NCBI GenBank assembly: GCA_001599595.1
Contig: BCHH01000018.1
Location: 263,462 to 327,461 of the forward strand
Direction of reading: 5' to 3'
Source: Beverwykella pulmonaria
Taxonomy: Eukaryota > Ascomycota > Dothideomycetes > Pleosporales > Melanommataceae
DNA: 64,000 bases
Shown: piece after piece, positions 45,567 through 56,980 of the stretch
Layout: each line of letters opens with the position of its first letter
Position numbering within the stretch: position 1 is the stretch's first letter
Program-made: the position numbers and the translations under genes
Notes under the pieces: model-generated
Database searches by the model: none
What the model saw: the letters and a program-made list of their open reading frames with translations, nothing else
Told to the model about the DNA's origin: nothing

Positions 45567-46150
45567 TCACACACAGCCGCTCCCCAAGCCACCGCCCCTT
45601 ATCTCCGCCGTCCAAATGTCGACATCTGTCTTGACCGTAATCCCGCGCTCGCCCATCCCATTTCCCGTATCATCACCTGGCCTCCCCTTGTTCCCCATCC
45701 ATCCAACGCCATTTAATGGAATCGCATCGTCGCTCCCATCTCTGCTGTCCCTCTTCGTCATCGTGATCTGGCTGAACTGACTAACCTGTGCCGCCTTGCT
45801 GTACACCGTGAACGAGTTAAGCCGACTCACTCTCGGCCTCCCCTCTTCATCTGCTTGTGGCGGCCGAAGCCGGACATGACGCAGAGGTACTCGAGAATTT
45901 TTCAGGTGAGACTGAACATCTGGACGGATGTCAGGGTGCGTTTAGCGAACGATGGCATGAGGAGAGGGTGTGTGTACGAAACCGCAAACGATCGGATGCC
46001 TTCCATCTTCAGTCTAGCCTTGCACCAGAGCTTGGTGGTGATTCGGTTGGCCGTCGACAGCGTGATGATCACCGTGAAGACAGTGATCATGATCACCAGA
46101 ATCGGATTCTAGACTTGCGCGACCATTGGAGGCGCCATGAGAGCCATGTT
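45567..46150 (-). pseudogene. Relic of a Pth11-like integral membrane protein
   Basis: A membrane-segment phrase preceded by a TAG stop (NPILVIMITVFTVIITLS, then ANRITTKLW) resembles the first helices of the fungal Pth11/SAT4 rhodopsin-fold family. A separate frame 150 bases on resembles the cytoplasmic tail of such proteins (RVSRLNSFTVYSKAAQV, GITVKTDVDIW). The five or so helices expected between them are absent, so a large deletion plus a stop is inferred. The family match is by eye and tentative. Confidence 0.4.
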
Positions 46151-46693
46151 TCTGGGCAAAACCAAATCGGATCAGAGACTGATGTTGTGGCGTCGATTCA
46201 CGTGGCAGGCTCAGGGGTGAGAGAAAAGGATTGAAGTTTGAAGATGTATTGGCCTGTTGGTGGCGTCCCCATGGTTCAATATCGAGAGAAAGCGCCATGC
46301 CAAACGAGCAGGTGGGATAAACAGTCGTGCAGTGGAGCGGGAATTGAATCCGAGGGATTATGAGGGTCATGTGCTTCACGCAAGAAGCCGGTGTTAGGGT
46401 TGCATCCAACACGACCATTTTGGAATTATGTACATTGTATTTTGTGTTAGGGTCCCTATCTTTAGGCGAATTTAAGGAGCTAATCTCCGTTGTAGCGCGC
46501 AAATAGATAGAAGGTAGTGTCGTGATGTTACGAGGTTGATAGAGATGTGATTATGGCTGTGTATTGATTCTACAGAGGAGTTCCCGAAGAAATATCTATG
46601 GTCTTACCAAGCACGCTAGGAGCCGGCCAAGATAGTGAAAACAAACACAGAGGTGACTCATGTTGTTATCCACGGGCCGACAGGTTCAGCCCC

Positions 46694-46962
46694 GCGCGCT
46701 GGGTTACATCCAGAACGACCATTTGCGGGGTATGATTGCCAGACTCCTGGGAATGGAGTCTTTCCCATTAGCTACTGAAGGGTATGGACGGCTGATTTAC
46801 ACTCCATATGCAGCCACTTCGGCCAAAGTACGTGACAGTACTGACCAATCTGTAAGTCAAACTACCTGAAGACTCTCCGGCCTTGTTAAATGAGGTTTTT
46901 GGAACTGTGAGAACCTTGTATCGATCAACGTGGGATTCTCAACATCTCTCAGTGCTGTGGTA
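46694..46962 (+). repeat. Dispersed repeat, copy 1 (direct partner at 52359)
   Basis: About 270 bases match 52359..52632 in the same orientation. Shared words include GGGTTACATCCAGAACGACC, CCATATGCAGCCACYTCGGC and GAAGACTCTCCGGCCTTGTT, with point differences and small indels. Not coding. The copies lie about 5.7 kb apart on either side of the MFS gene and the small membrane-protein gene. Confidence 0.88.
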
Positions 46963-47217
46963 GTAATTTAAAAACTGAAATGTCATAAACGCATGTTTAG
47001 TGTAGCGGGCTTGGCCCATGGTCTGCCAAAGCGCATCCCAACACCCGTCTGCTGTAACCGAGTTGGGTATGGATTTGTGACACCTGCCATTTGGTCAAAC
47101 ACTTTTAAATATCGAACCCTCTCTAAGTCACAGAAAGAAAGCGTCCGACAGACCGATCCTGGGCCACCTGCTGGAAATCTCCGATACAGCCTTGCGGAGA
47201 GCTAACATTCACGCAAT

Positions 47218-48882
47218 ATGCCAGCGGAGACGGACGCGGAAGCGCGTGGTGCGCCAGCCTCGAGCCAACATGAGGACGTGGCGAAACAGTCGCGAAACTT
47301 CACATTCTGGGCCATCATCGCAGCGTTATGTATTATCAGTCTCCTCGCAGCTCTTGAGAACACCGTTGTTTCTACGTCTCTACCTTTCATTGTGGATCGC
47401 TTGCATATTGGCAAAAACTATGTGTGGATTACGAATGGTTTCTTTCTCGCCAGGTATATCCCCCATCTTGCTTCTGGGTCTTTTACATCTTTTGACATTC
47501 CCTCTAGCGCAGCCGTGCAACCGCTCTTCGGCCAGCTTGCTGATATTTTCGGAAGACGATGGCTGGCAGTCTTCATCGTTGCAGCCTTTACTGTGGGGAG
47601 TGCAGTATGCGGCGCAGCAAGCAACGGAGAAACTTTAATCGCTGGACGAGTCATCCAAGGGATTGGCAGTGGAGGCATCAATGTTATATCGGACGTCATC
47701 ATCTCCGATCTTGTACCGCTACGCGAGCGCGGAAACTTCATCGCAATTATTCTGGCCGTCTACTCTGTGGGAACTTCGTTTGGCCCATTCATTGGAGGTA
47801 TTCTTGTGCAGAAGACTTCCTGGCGATGGGTGTTCCTCATCACCGTTCCATTCGGAGCTTTGGCCATTATCTTACTCGTGCTATTCTTGCGCGTGAAGTC
47901 ACCGAAGATCACCGTCTGGGATGGGCTTTCGAAAATCGACACCGTCGGTAACAGCGTTATTGTACTCTCTAGTGTGTCAATTCTTTTCGCGCTAAGCTAT
48001 GCTGAGTCCCCTTACTCCTGGTCGAGTTGGCATATTCTTGTGCCTCTTATTCTTGGGCTTATATTTCTGATCTTTCTTGGTCTTTTCGAAACATCCCGCT
48101 TCTGCAAGTTTCCAATTATACCCACGAGTCTCTTCCGGCATCGAACAGCAGTAATAATATACGTCAACACCTTCATCAACTCCATGCTCCTCTACTGGGT
48201 CATGTTCTTTCTCCCTGTCTACTTCGAGACCGTGCTCGGCTCCTCACCGGCCAGGACGGGCGTGCAACTTCTTCCTATTGTTATGGTTGCAGTTCCCGGT
48301 GCAGTAGTTGCAGTATTAATTCTATCCAAATATGGGCGCTATCGACCGTTGCACCAGTCAGGTTTCGGTATCGCAACCATCGGCCTCGGCTTGTTCATGC
48401 GACTCAACAGACAAAGCTCAAATGCAGAGTGGATCGTTTATCAGGTAATCGCAGGGCTTGGATCCGGAATGATTCTCAACACGCTATTACCCGCATTCCA
48501 GGCTGCACATGAAGAGGATGAACAAGCCATGGCTACAGCGAGCTGGGCCTTCATCCGAAGCTTTGGCAATATCTGGGGCGTGGCTATTCCAGCCTTGATA
48601 TTTAACAATCAAGCTCAATTGTTGCTATATCGTATATCTGACGCAGGCGTAAGGGAGTTCGTCGACAACGGAAGAGCATATGAACTAGGGCCTAGCATCG
48701 TCAAGGCACTCACAAACATTCAAGTGAAAGAGCAGGTGATCGGAGTGTACACAGACTCATTGAAGGTCGTGTGGGGCGTGGGAGCAGGGATCGGAGCGTT
48801 AGGTTTTGTGCTATCATTAGCTGAGAATGAGATACACCTCAGAACTGAATTGGACACTGAGTATGGGTTGCAGGATCGTTGA
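47218..48882 (+). CDS. MFS drug/metabolite exporter (DHA2-like, 14-helix type)
   Basis: Exons 47218..47453 and 47508..48882, with a 54-base intron that is open and a multiple of three, give about 536 residues. Splicing restores FFLASAAVQPLFGQLADIFG, the conserved loop after helix 2, so I favour the spliced form. MFS motifs include GRVIQGIGSGGINVISDVII (antiporter motif C region) and DLVPLRERG. Roughly 14 hydrophobic segments are visible. The family exports drugs and fungal metabolites across the plasma membrane by proton antiport and is a standard member of biosynthetic clusters. No lesion is seen, in contrast to the dead P450s downstream, which suggests it is still used. Confidence 0.9.
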   Translation: MPAETDAEARGAPASSQHEDVAKQSRNFTFWAIIAALCIISLLAALENTVVSTSLPFIVDRLHIGKNYVWITNGFFLARYIPHLASGSFTSFDIPSSAAVQPLFGQLADIFGRRWLAVFIVAAFTVGSAVCGAASNGETLIAGRVIQGIGSGGINVISDVIISDLVPLRERGNFIAIILAVYSVGTSFGPFIGGILVQKTSWRWVFLITVPFGALAIILLVLFLRVKSPKITVWDGLSKIDTVGNSVIVLSSVSILFALSYAESPYSWSSWHILVPLILGLIFLIFLGLFETSRFCKFPIIPTSLFRHRTAVIIYVNTFINSMLLYWVMFFLPVYFETVLGSSPARTGVQLLPIVMVAVPGAVVAVLILSKYGRYRPLHQSGFGIATIGLGLFMRLNRQSSNAEWIVYQVIAGLGSGMILNTLLPAFQAAHEEDEQAMATASWAFIRSFGNIWGVAIPALIFNNQAQLLLYRISDAGVREFVDNGRAYELGPSIVKALTNIQVKEQVIGVYTDSLKVVWGVGAGIGALGFVLSLAENEIHLRTELDTEYGLQDR

Positions 48883-49648
48883 TTTACAAACCGACGCCCT
48901 GTGTAATCCCATGGAGGAGCTCAGAGTCCAAAGTGCATGGAAGGATGGGAGGTGCCAGGGATTTTGATCTATACACTTCTCGCACCTCCATGCTTTGATT
49001 TCGACAATATTGGTTATTACTCAAGAAGCTCGATATCGCAAGAGATATACATTTTATTCTCCTTAACGTGTATCGCCTGCCTCGAGAAGCCTTGACAAGT
49101 AGTGGTGCATTGATATGTATGCGGGGATTCTACCGAAATGTTTATACAAGTACGCCGGAAGTGTCAACAGTGCTAAAGGATAGCCTCTCGAACAGAATCA
49201 ATATATAACTGTGCGCTAAGATAGCAGACAACAATTCATCCCCAAGCTGTCTTTGCCCACTTCATTTCTTTGACTAGTGGTGAACGAAGGGCCCACCATT
49301 GGTTGGGTGTGCCTGCGACTCGGATATGGATGGCTTTACGTTCCTTTGGGCGACGGCTTGGGTATGTTAACAGTCCCCTATGTACCTGAAATATAAGCAG
49401 TTATATTTTCTCAGGGACTGCTACTTGAAGATCGTTTTGGGCTGGTATCTCTAAAAAAAGAAAATTAAGGCTGCAGAGAATGCAAGAACGGATGACTAAG
49501 CAGATCGGAGATTCAGTCTTACTTTTAATTACTGCCTGCGCCTCATAAACATGTACTGTGCAAATAACTCTGCTCTATACTTAACCCAACTTACCTCAAT
49601 CTGCATACTTCTTCCTCATCAGTTTTCCTACTCTAGTCAGCGTCAATA
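48883..49648. other. Intergenic region
   Basis: No gene is recognised between the MFS gene and the small membrane-protein gene. Confidence 0.5.
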
Positions 49649-50323
49649 ATGACGTGGTCACATAAACCCCGCCTTCTCATCCTGGCATGGTGTCTCTGGG
49701 TCTTTCCCTTCACGCTCTGGGACACTATCTATCTCTTCCTCCGTCCTCATAGCCTCCCTTCCCATAAATGGCACTCCCCTTACTTCTCCGGCACCTTCAC
49801 AGTCTGGGCCTCCATCGATCGCATCTACGGCCAGCAAGGTTATGATGAAAAGGAAGGCTTCGTTCTGGCACAGAGCGTCATGAACATGCTTGAAGCCACA
49901 CTTTGCATCACTTACACATGGATTGTTTGGCGTTCCGCCGGCATGGGAGGATGTTGGAGAAAGAAGGTCACTGGAAAAGAGGGTGCGCGGGCTCTTATTG
50001 TAGGATTGAGCGCAGGATACGTTACTGCGGTGAAGACGGCACTTTACTGTAGGTTGGGAAATTGATTTTAAAAAGATGAATGGGGCTAACACATCGCTAG
50101 TTCTGAGAGAAGTGTTTTCTAAGTTTAAGTATACGAGCCACAACGAGTGGAAGCCGTTCCTGGTTACTTGGTGTGGTATGAAGTATGTATCCTACACAAA
50201 TAAAAGTAAAGTCAACACGGCTAACTTATGTCTAGTCTGTTATACTTTTCAGCGTCTTTGTATATGATATGGACGTTTGGTCGGGACATTCTGAGGGGAC
50301 TACAATTAAGTTCGAAGGAGTAG
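49649..50323 (+). CDS. EXPERA-like small membrane protein
   Basis: Exons 49649..50048, 50101..50175 and 50253..50323 give about 181 residues. Four hydrophobic segments are visible: LLILAWCLWVFPFTLWDTIY, a segment around YFSGTFTVWASIDRIYG, EATLCITYTWIVW and, across the splices, VTAVKTALYFLREVF then WKPFLVTWCASLYMIWTFG. The opening Trp-rich helix, IYG element and closing helix resemble the fungal branch of EXPERA (emopamil-binding-like) proteins, which bind or isomerise sterol-like lipids, but key residues cannot be checked by eye. It shares the interval between the two direct repeats with the MFS exporter. Confidence 0.7.
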
Positions 50324-51335
50324 GAGCAACATGCACTAGACGGCACAAGCCTACTGAGGCATTATTGGAGATGTATTATCTCACTTTCCGCAATCTGTGT
50401 GCATACACATGCGTCTCAAGATTTTATATTCGCAGCTATTGCATCGCTAACCCTCCTCTGCCCACCGACTAATCCCCTCCCCCTAGCAGCAAGCTAGGGA
50501 GGAAATTTTTGCAAATCTAAGTATATTTTATTCACTCTTGTTTGCCGTTTATTACCAGGCTTTATTGGGCTATGCATACTATTGCCACTATATAGGTGTT
50601 TCAAATAACCTTCTGTTAGCCATGTGTAGAAACAGCTGTCCTCGTTTGTGCCTTACGTGCGTCCCTGGACAGTTACAGGCACAACCCTCCATAGACTCAA
50701 ATATTCCGAGGCGCAGAGATCTCTGCACGATGTAGACACAATTATGCCGGGAGGTGCAAAAGAGGGAAGTCCTGTGCCGCTTCAAGCAATCCACGTAGGC
50801 GGTCTGCTGTGGCCATGGCTTGAAAACGTTCTTAACTAGGTGTCTGTGAATTCTGCACCGACACTGTGGCCATTCACCCCATCTTCGATTAATTTCGTTT
50901 TTAAGAGATATAACGAAGTCGAAGGCAACGTTTTGGTTAAGAGATTAGAAAGAAAATTCGACTGTATAGCGCCTGTAATGACTTGCATATCAGGATGGAG
51001 TATGCGAACAAGGACATAATGTGATGGTGATCGGTACCAAAATCAATGTGACACTCCAATGATGCACCGCGGCGCAACAAGCATTGTACATCCTAGGGGG
51101 GGGTTTTTTCGGGCAAGAGCCACTTATACTTCCAATATTCAATATTGATGATCATGCCTTTGCTTCTGATGAGAAGCTGTGCAAACGCCTGCGTTACTGC
51201 AACGCGGCCGAAGAAGCTTGTTTCGAATCCAGCTCTTGATGCCAGTTCCGTGTAGATAACTGGTCAAAATCAATGTCATGAGACTTGAGCTTACACCGGA
51301 AGCAAAATATATACGCACATACTAGTAAACCTTCT
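50324..51335. other. Intergenic region with repeat remnant
   Basis: No gene. A short segment around 50640..50690 resembles one at 33500, probably a remnant of a dispersed element. A run of nine G at 51098..51106 adjoins a T run. Confidence 0.4.
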
Positions 51336-52358
51336 CTCATGTTTCCAAAGACCACGTTCCAAGACATTGGCGAAAAAGAGCTTGGGGTAGAACGGTATCC
51401 AGAGAAATATCGATTAGCAAGGAAGATGTTGAATCCGCGGCCCTCAAGACCCGAGAGCAAGTCATCCAATGGTCACATGGATCTCTTTATCATGCAGCTT
51501 AGGGAATACGGCGATAAGGAGCAAGGGTTAGATTTCTGCGAGGTATGTATACTTATGCGGTGTTCTCTAGAGATTGGGTTGACACTTTCGAGAGTGGTGC
51601 CATTGGCTAGCCTAGGACATCTCAGGTGATATGGCGTATGGGCGCAAACTCGACAGCGTCAAGAATCGTAAGCCCTTTATGATCTAGCATGGAACAATTC
51701 AAAACTAAGATTCTGCGCTGGGAAACCACATGATACCTTGGCGGCGTTCATCAAGATCGGTTGCTGGGCCACGGCACTACAAGTTTCGCTCCGCTTTCCC
51801 CTCCTGCGACCCTTCATCTTCATGATGTTCTCACCCTCGTTGAAAACTCTCGTGCCTAGGCTTTTGGGGATAAATCGCGAAGAAATGAAGAAACGAGTCG
51901 CTCGCAAAGATGAACTGGAACATCCGGATCCGTTCCAGTACCTCTTACCGTCGAACTCACCAACGATGCTAACGAAGACTGGCATCTCTCACATGCAAAT
52001 GTTTTGATTGTTGCGGGATTCGACCCTCACGCCAACCTCTATCCAAGTGTAGCCTACTACCTGTGGAAGCATCCAGAAAAGCTAGTACTAGCTGTTAATA
52101 AAGTGGGAGGCACGTTCTCAAGTTATAATGAGATTGCCTCAGACACCCTTCAGGTTTTGGAATATCTGCAGGCAGTGATTAGCGAGGCGCTTCGACTGCA
52201 CACCAATGTAGCTTTTGGGCTTCCGCGGATCTGTCTAGGGACGACAATAGATGGCCATTTCGTGCCGAAAAGGGTTGGTACACTCCTTCCATTATGGTGC
52301 CTCATCATGTGGCCCACGGACCGAAAGGTAGTATGTGTATCAGTGTTAATTAAACTCG
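51336..52358 (+). pseudogene. Cytochrome P450 pseudogene, truncated by a repeat
   Basis: P450 text can be followed through three frames. It opens with TTFQDIGEKELGVERY, then WLA-stop-DISGDMAYGRKLDS with an in-frame TAG near 51615, then FQYLLP. After a frameshift near 51965 it continues as NVLIVAGFDPHANLYPSVAY (I helix, with the usual Thr missing) and AVISEALRLH (ExxR of the K helix). The heme-binding Cys region is absent: coding similarity stops near 52340 and the dispersed repeat starts at about 52359. Stop, frameshift and 3' truncation make it non-functional. Confidence 0.82.
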
Positions 52359-52632
52359 GCGCGCTGGGTTACATCCAGAACGACCATTTGCAGGGTATGA
52401 TTGCCAGACTCCTGGGAATGGAGTCCATTGTGTATTTTCCCATAACTACCGACGGGCATGGACGGATTCACGCTCCATATGCAGCCACCTCGGCCAAAGT
52501 GTGTGATGGTAGTGACCAATACAGAAGTCAAACTGCCTGAAGACTCTCCGGCCTTGTTAAATAAGGTTTTTGGACCTATGAGAATCTTGTATTGATCAAC
52601 GTGGGATTCTCAACATGCCTCAATGCTGTGGT
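52359..52632 (+). repeat. Dispersed repeat, copy 2
   Basis: Direct partner of 46694..46962. It abuts the P450 relic where the heme-binding end should begin, so its arrival, or a recombination at it, probably removed that end. Confidence 0.88.
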
Positions 52633-52953
52633 ATCATGGGTAAGTAGTGTGCATCGTTAGTGCGCTACAAGGCCACGCAAAGGCTAGTGCCGAGTCATTA
52701 CACCAACAGATAGGGAGGATTCTACTAATTTATCCTCTACTTGATCTGTAAGCCTTTTTGTAAACAAGCGAATAGGGAACTTCAGGCCCTCAGCAACTGC
52801 GAATTAGCCTTGTCCCACTTCGGGAACATCGTAAACGCTAGACTAACAGTATCATAATCTAGCTGCTGCGACGTTTCCTCGCTAAAATCCTTAAATAATT
52901 ATCCCACGCTCCTCATCACACACTCAATCGAACAATTCCCCTTCGATCAAGCC

Positions 52954-53710
52954 ATGGCCGAACCCCAGAAGTCACGCTCGCGCCTCGCAGAATCCGCGTA
53001 CAACTCGCCGTATTCGCACTCTGGTGCGCCAGTTCCGCACCCCAACACGGACCCGTATGCGGCGCTGCGGTCGCGTGCACTCTTAACGCTCAACGCCATG
53101 GGTTATGATCCCGAGACCATGGTGGAGCGGGGCGTGGTGTGGGCAGAGGACCAGGACCCCTTTGGCCATGTTATGCAATCCCAGTTCATGCACTTTCTTG
53201 GCATGTGCTTCCACCGCGTTATGGAAAGCTACGCCGAGTTTCTGGATGACGACGAGTACGAGGATATGGTTGGGGCAAGGACGGCGATACCAGTCGTCAG
53301 GAAGTATGAACTGGATATTTGGAGGCAGGTCAAGTATCCAGATGCGGTGAGTTGGGAGCCCATACCTGTTTCTTAATGCGAATGTTTGAGGAGATGAAAC
53401 ATATCCTGATGTGATGCAGCTCATAGCAGCATACAGACAAGACGCCATCAAGCCCACACGCAACAATGGCACCACGTCCCTCTTCTCGTTGAGGCAGCAG
53501 GCTATTGTCGCCGAAGTTAAAGGCTCAGTCACATACATGGACGCCAATTCCGCGCGGCCCGTTGACATCCGCACTCTTGGGGGTGGATGGGTGAAGCTAT
53601 ACGAGGGATTCACCAAGAAGTCGGAGAATGCACGGAAGCTGAAAGAGAAGTGGGACTGCGAGCATGTGAAGGAGAAGAAGAGGTCAGGTCCAGGGGGTGC
53701 AAAAATGTAA
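52954..53710 (+). CDS. Hotdog-fold thioesterase-like enzyme
   Basis: Exons 52954..53346 and 53420..53710 with a 73-base phase-0 intron give about 227 residues. The hotdog core shows RGVVWAEDQDPFGHVMQSQF (the usual catalytic-loop Asp in this arrangement), then SYAEFL, then KYELDIWRQVKYPDA joined to LIAAYRQDAIKPTRNNGTTS and QQAIVAEVKGSVTYMD. This is the common fungal 4HBT_2-type acyl-CoA thioesterase-like family, which cleaves acyl thioesters. The C-terminus is Lys-rich, without a clear peroxisomal or mitochondrial signal. It is intact, in a neighbourhood of dead genes. A role with the polyketide enzymes is possible but not shown. Confidence 0.85.
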
Positions 53711-53891
53711 AGATTGATAGCTGTACAGTGCGCATGGGTTTGATTTATAGCGGTAACTTTTTGGGGGGGTTCAAAGGCACAATCGGCTAGATGCTAGTGG
53801 TGGAATAATGGAAAACATATCTATTCGATCTAAAGAGATACGAAAAATCCAAATCTATCGCAGAACCTCTCAACTATATCTGCCTCATCCT

Positions 53892-54372
53892 CTACATCCT
53901 CTGCACGAACCACTGGACCACACGCGCGAACCCTCTAAACCCACCCAAAACCTCTATCTCCACCTTCTCCACCTTCTCCCCCTCCCTTACAAGATCCAGG
54001 ACCCCCCCTTCCCCTTAGTCCCATCTCTCAGCATCCTGCCCACGTGCGCCCTACTCGCAAAGCTATCTTCATGGAAGCTGAAGCCCATCCATGTCCCCGC
54101 AAAACTTACATTCCTCGCCCCGTTAATCGCGTTGATTTTGTGCAACATACTGATACTCTCTTAGCACTGATTAGCGGGTGGAAGTAAACTTGGCTGCTCT
54201 GCGGTGGCTGGGGCGGCGTACTGGGATTCATGGTCACGAGGACAAGTCCTGGGCTGAGGGGGTGAAGGCGGTTGGGGATGGCTTGCAGGCGGTTCGTGTC
54301 AAATGCGAGTGTGTACTTAACAGAGCTCACAAAAGAGAAGGACTCCGAGGGTTGGAGCAAGGCGGCTGACAT
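53892..54372 (-). pseudogene. C-terminal relic of a flavin-dependent oxidoreductase
   Basis: The minus strand reads LAFDTNRLQAIPN and LVLVTMNPSTPPQP, then HPLISAKRVS. In a different frame follow INGARNVSFAGTWMGFSF and HEDSFASR. This matches the C-terminal end of the fungal amine-oxidase/FAD-binding family (pattern AGAW...FHEDGF). A frameshift near 54150 separates the halves, and the N-terminal nucleotide-binding domain is missing, with the neighbouring P450 relic lying where it should be. Confidence 0.65.
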
Positions 54373-54460
54373 GAGAGCCTGGAGTAAGTCAGCCTCTTGA
54401 AAAACTTGATAAGCAAATAAATAACCTGACCAATCAAGATCTGTCCTTGGGCTTTGATAC

Positions 54461-55464
54461 TAATATGCTGCGCAGCCCAGCCAAAGAGTATGTATTTCCC
54501 GCTCTCCACGTCCACGAGAAAATAAAAATGGAACTTTGGGAAGAGTTACCGATTTTCAATGACATAGGAATTGGAGATGTCGTCAGCCATTTCCTGATCA
54601 TCGTGTCGCCCAAAACGAGGCTATTCTCTAATTGGTACGCAATCAGGCCATTGCCAACAACACTTCCAAGAGTGGCGGGATCTTCGGTACTTTAATTCAA
54701 AGCGGACAAGGCCTAGTCGGAAAGCTTGGCCATAATCGCGCGCAAATGATCGTCCAAGGCGCATTCAGCACCTTCTCCTCTTCGAATGCGTATGAAATGA
54801 TGATGTCAGGGTTTACACACTACCTATCGCACTATCTAGAAGTATATGAAAAACTTGCCCACAGAAATGAGAGCCAAGTAAAAGCCCGGCGAGATCATCC
54901 TCTGGGGTCCACAGCTCGAGCCCAACATCTATCTCCGCGCCGTCATCAATGAAGTTATGCGCATGTTGCCTCCAGCATGCGGTGTTCACTGGAGACAGTG
55001 TGAACACCCGCGGTCCAAATGAATTCCCCATGCCTGTTGGTGGTGACGTTAGAATGAGTCTCTTCTCACTCTTTCAAGGCGGCCACATCTTCCGCCACCC
55101 ATTCCAGTTTTAGCCCGAACGCTGGATTCCGGGTACTCCGCCTGAATCGGAGCAGAGTTTGGCGAGGAATATGTTCACTCCGTTTTTGATCGACCCGAGG
55201 AACTGTGCCAGTGGCCATGTAGCTATCATGATCGCTAATATCTCGTTCACTCACCTCATTGTTAACTATGACTTTCACCTGGGCCCAGAACAGAAACACC
55301 TCAAAGCCTCCTTGCATGTTTGGTCCAATGCACCCGAGGAGGCTGGAGCGGACAAGGAATTGAGATTCGAGAGTCACTATTCGATTGCCGGTTGGGATAT
55401 AGGTCCTTTCGTTCAGTTCAGGGAGCGAGAATTGGTCGTTGACAGTGACATTTTTTCAAAGTAA
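54461..55464 (+). pseudogene. Second cytochrome P450 pseudogene
   Basis: Recognisable parts are HEKIKMELWEELPIFNDIGI, SPKTRLFSNW, then in another frame SGGIFGTLIQSGQGLV, the I-helix region (SGFTHYLSHYLEVYEKL), then INEVMRMLPPACG carrying ExxR, and finally FTPFLIDPRNCASGHVA at 55175..55225. The last is the heme-Cys loop, with the conserved Gly (FxxGxRxCxG) replaced by Asp and the second Gly shifted. At least three frameshifts and several stops are present. It is a different subfamily from the 51336 relic. Confidence 0.78.
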
Positions 55465-56980
55465 AGGGAAACGAGCGCGGAGGTCTCTAGCATGATCTTT
55501 GACGCCATCGATTGCTGAGTAAAAGATATTGGAAGTATATCTGTTACGGTTATCAGGTCGAGAGGGAGATGCGACTATGCTTTTTGACCAGTCGGGAGAT
55601 GCACATGGTGGCGTAGACCAGGGAGGAAGGAGGTGAGGGGGTTTGAGTGTTGTTACGGCGGATTGGTGATATGTTGCTGGGGAGGAGGGAGGCGGTGGAG
55701 AGGGCCAGGATGATCGCGTTGCCTCCAATGTGGTAGTGGAATGTATGTGCGATACTATATAGTTTTCGGGATCAGGAGGAGAGGTTGGCCTGCTTGTCTG
55801 CATGCTCGCAAAAACACCCCAATTACTGTAATTCAAAGCATTGAGGAGCCAAGCTGTTAAAGCAGGAGCTGCCGATGTCTTCGTTGTATAGGTGTTCAGA
55901 GGAGATACCACTAAAACGCGGTGGTAATGCATGCCTAGGAGCGGACTCAACATTAGCATACCAATTTTCTAATAGTGGCCAAAATGCATCTTCCACTTCT
56001 TGATACCCTTCTCCGAAATTTCCGACATTTCGACACCTATGTCGACTACGTTGGCTGCTCTGTTGAATCAAGCAAGAGCCTGAGGGAAATTATCGTCCAG
56101 AACAAACAGTTGTTGATGCTAACAGACTACGTTAGACATATTTTCATCTCTCTGACATGGTTGTTGGTCTTTTAAAACCTACGATAGACAGCGTGTAGGA
56201 GCAGTTTTAGTTGGCACTTTGGATATCCGTGGGTTTTTGTAAGCTCAGGACACCATACTGTCAAATGGATATGCCACTGACTAATTATTCCGTCATATAT
56301 ATATCAGCTGTACATACTTCACATACAATACATATCTTAACACCTTTTCCTCCACCAACAATAAGAAATGGATGAAGGAATTTATAGAGAGAGTTAGCGG
56401 TTCAGTCGTGCCGTGAGATAAGGGTACGAAATAACATTTGAGACTATACAGGGAGAGATGTGGGATTTTCTGGAGTGGATTAGCCAGGAGAGGGCAAGGA
56501 GAGAGATGGAGGGTATGGAGGGTAATGGGAATTAAGCATGCGGAGATGGAGAGCCATCATCATATGCATCGCTTTCAATCAGGGAGAGTCCCTACGTATA
56601 CCAAGTGTCTAGAAAAGCATTCCGCAGACGAAAACGTTTCTAAGAGTAAGAGAGAGCGCAAGGTGAAGTCTTCTTGCCTCCTGGGTGGGACTCAGCCTAA
56701 ACTTCGGTGCGGTAGGGGCTAAAGAATAACTGTAAGGTAGACAAGGCTGCTGTCAAAGTCTGAGATTGAAATGGAGCAAAGTGGCATAACTGATTAAGTA
56801 CTACACGCACGCTCACTCACGCGCTGGCTCGCTGACACTGTGAACCCCCATGCCAAATGCCCGTAATGATATCCGCTGAACAAGGAATAAACGCACAAAG
56901 CAGAATAATCAAAAGAAGCACACCATGAACGCCGTAGCCAAAAAGCAATACCATCAGTATGCCGCTCGCTTTCAATCGCC
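55465..56980. other. Gene-poor region with inverted-repeat partner
   Basis: Open frames on both strands at 55456..56175 and 56438..56722 have no recognisable content. The only clear feature is the repeat at 56238..56358. Confidence 0.4.
56238..56358 (-). repeat. Dispersed repeat, copy B (inverted relative to 1655-1775)
   Basis: Shared blocks with the reverse complement of copy A include CAGGACACC, GGATATGCCA, GACTAATTA, CGTCATATATATATCAGC and TTAACACCTTTTCCTCCA. Differences are mostly single-base. Non-coding. Confidence 0.7.

Noticed and set aside
46014..46502. Minus-strand frame of 162 codons
   Set aside because: Its downstream half is an antiparallel/alternate-frame reading of the membrane-helix relic (His/Asp-rich text), and the rest has no support.
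50505..51106. Homopolymer G run next to T run as a possible element end
   Set aside because: No inverted or direct repeat or coding remnant nearby supports an element boundary.
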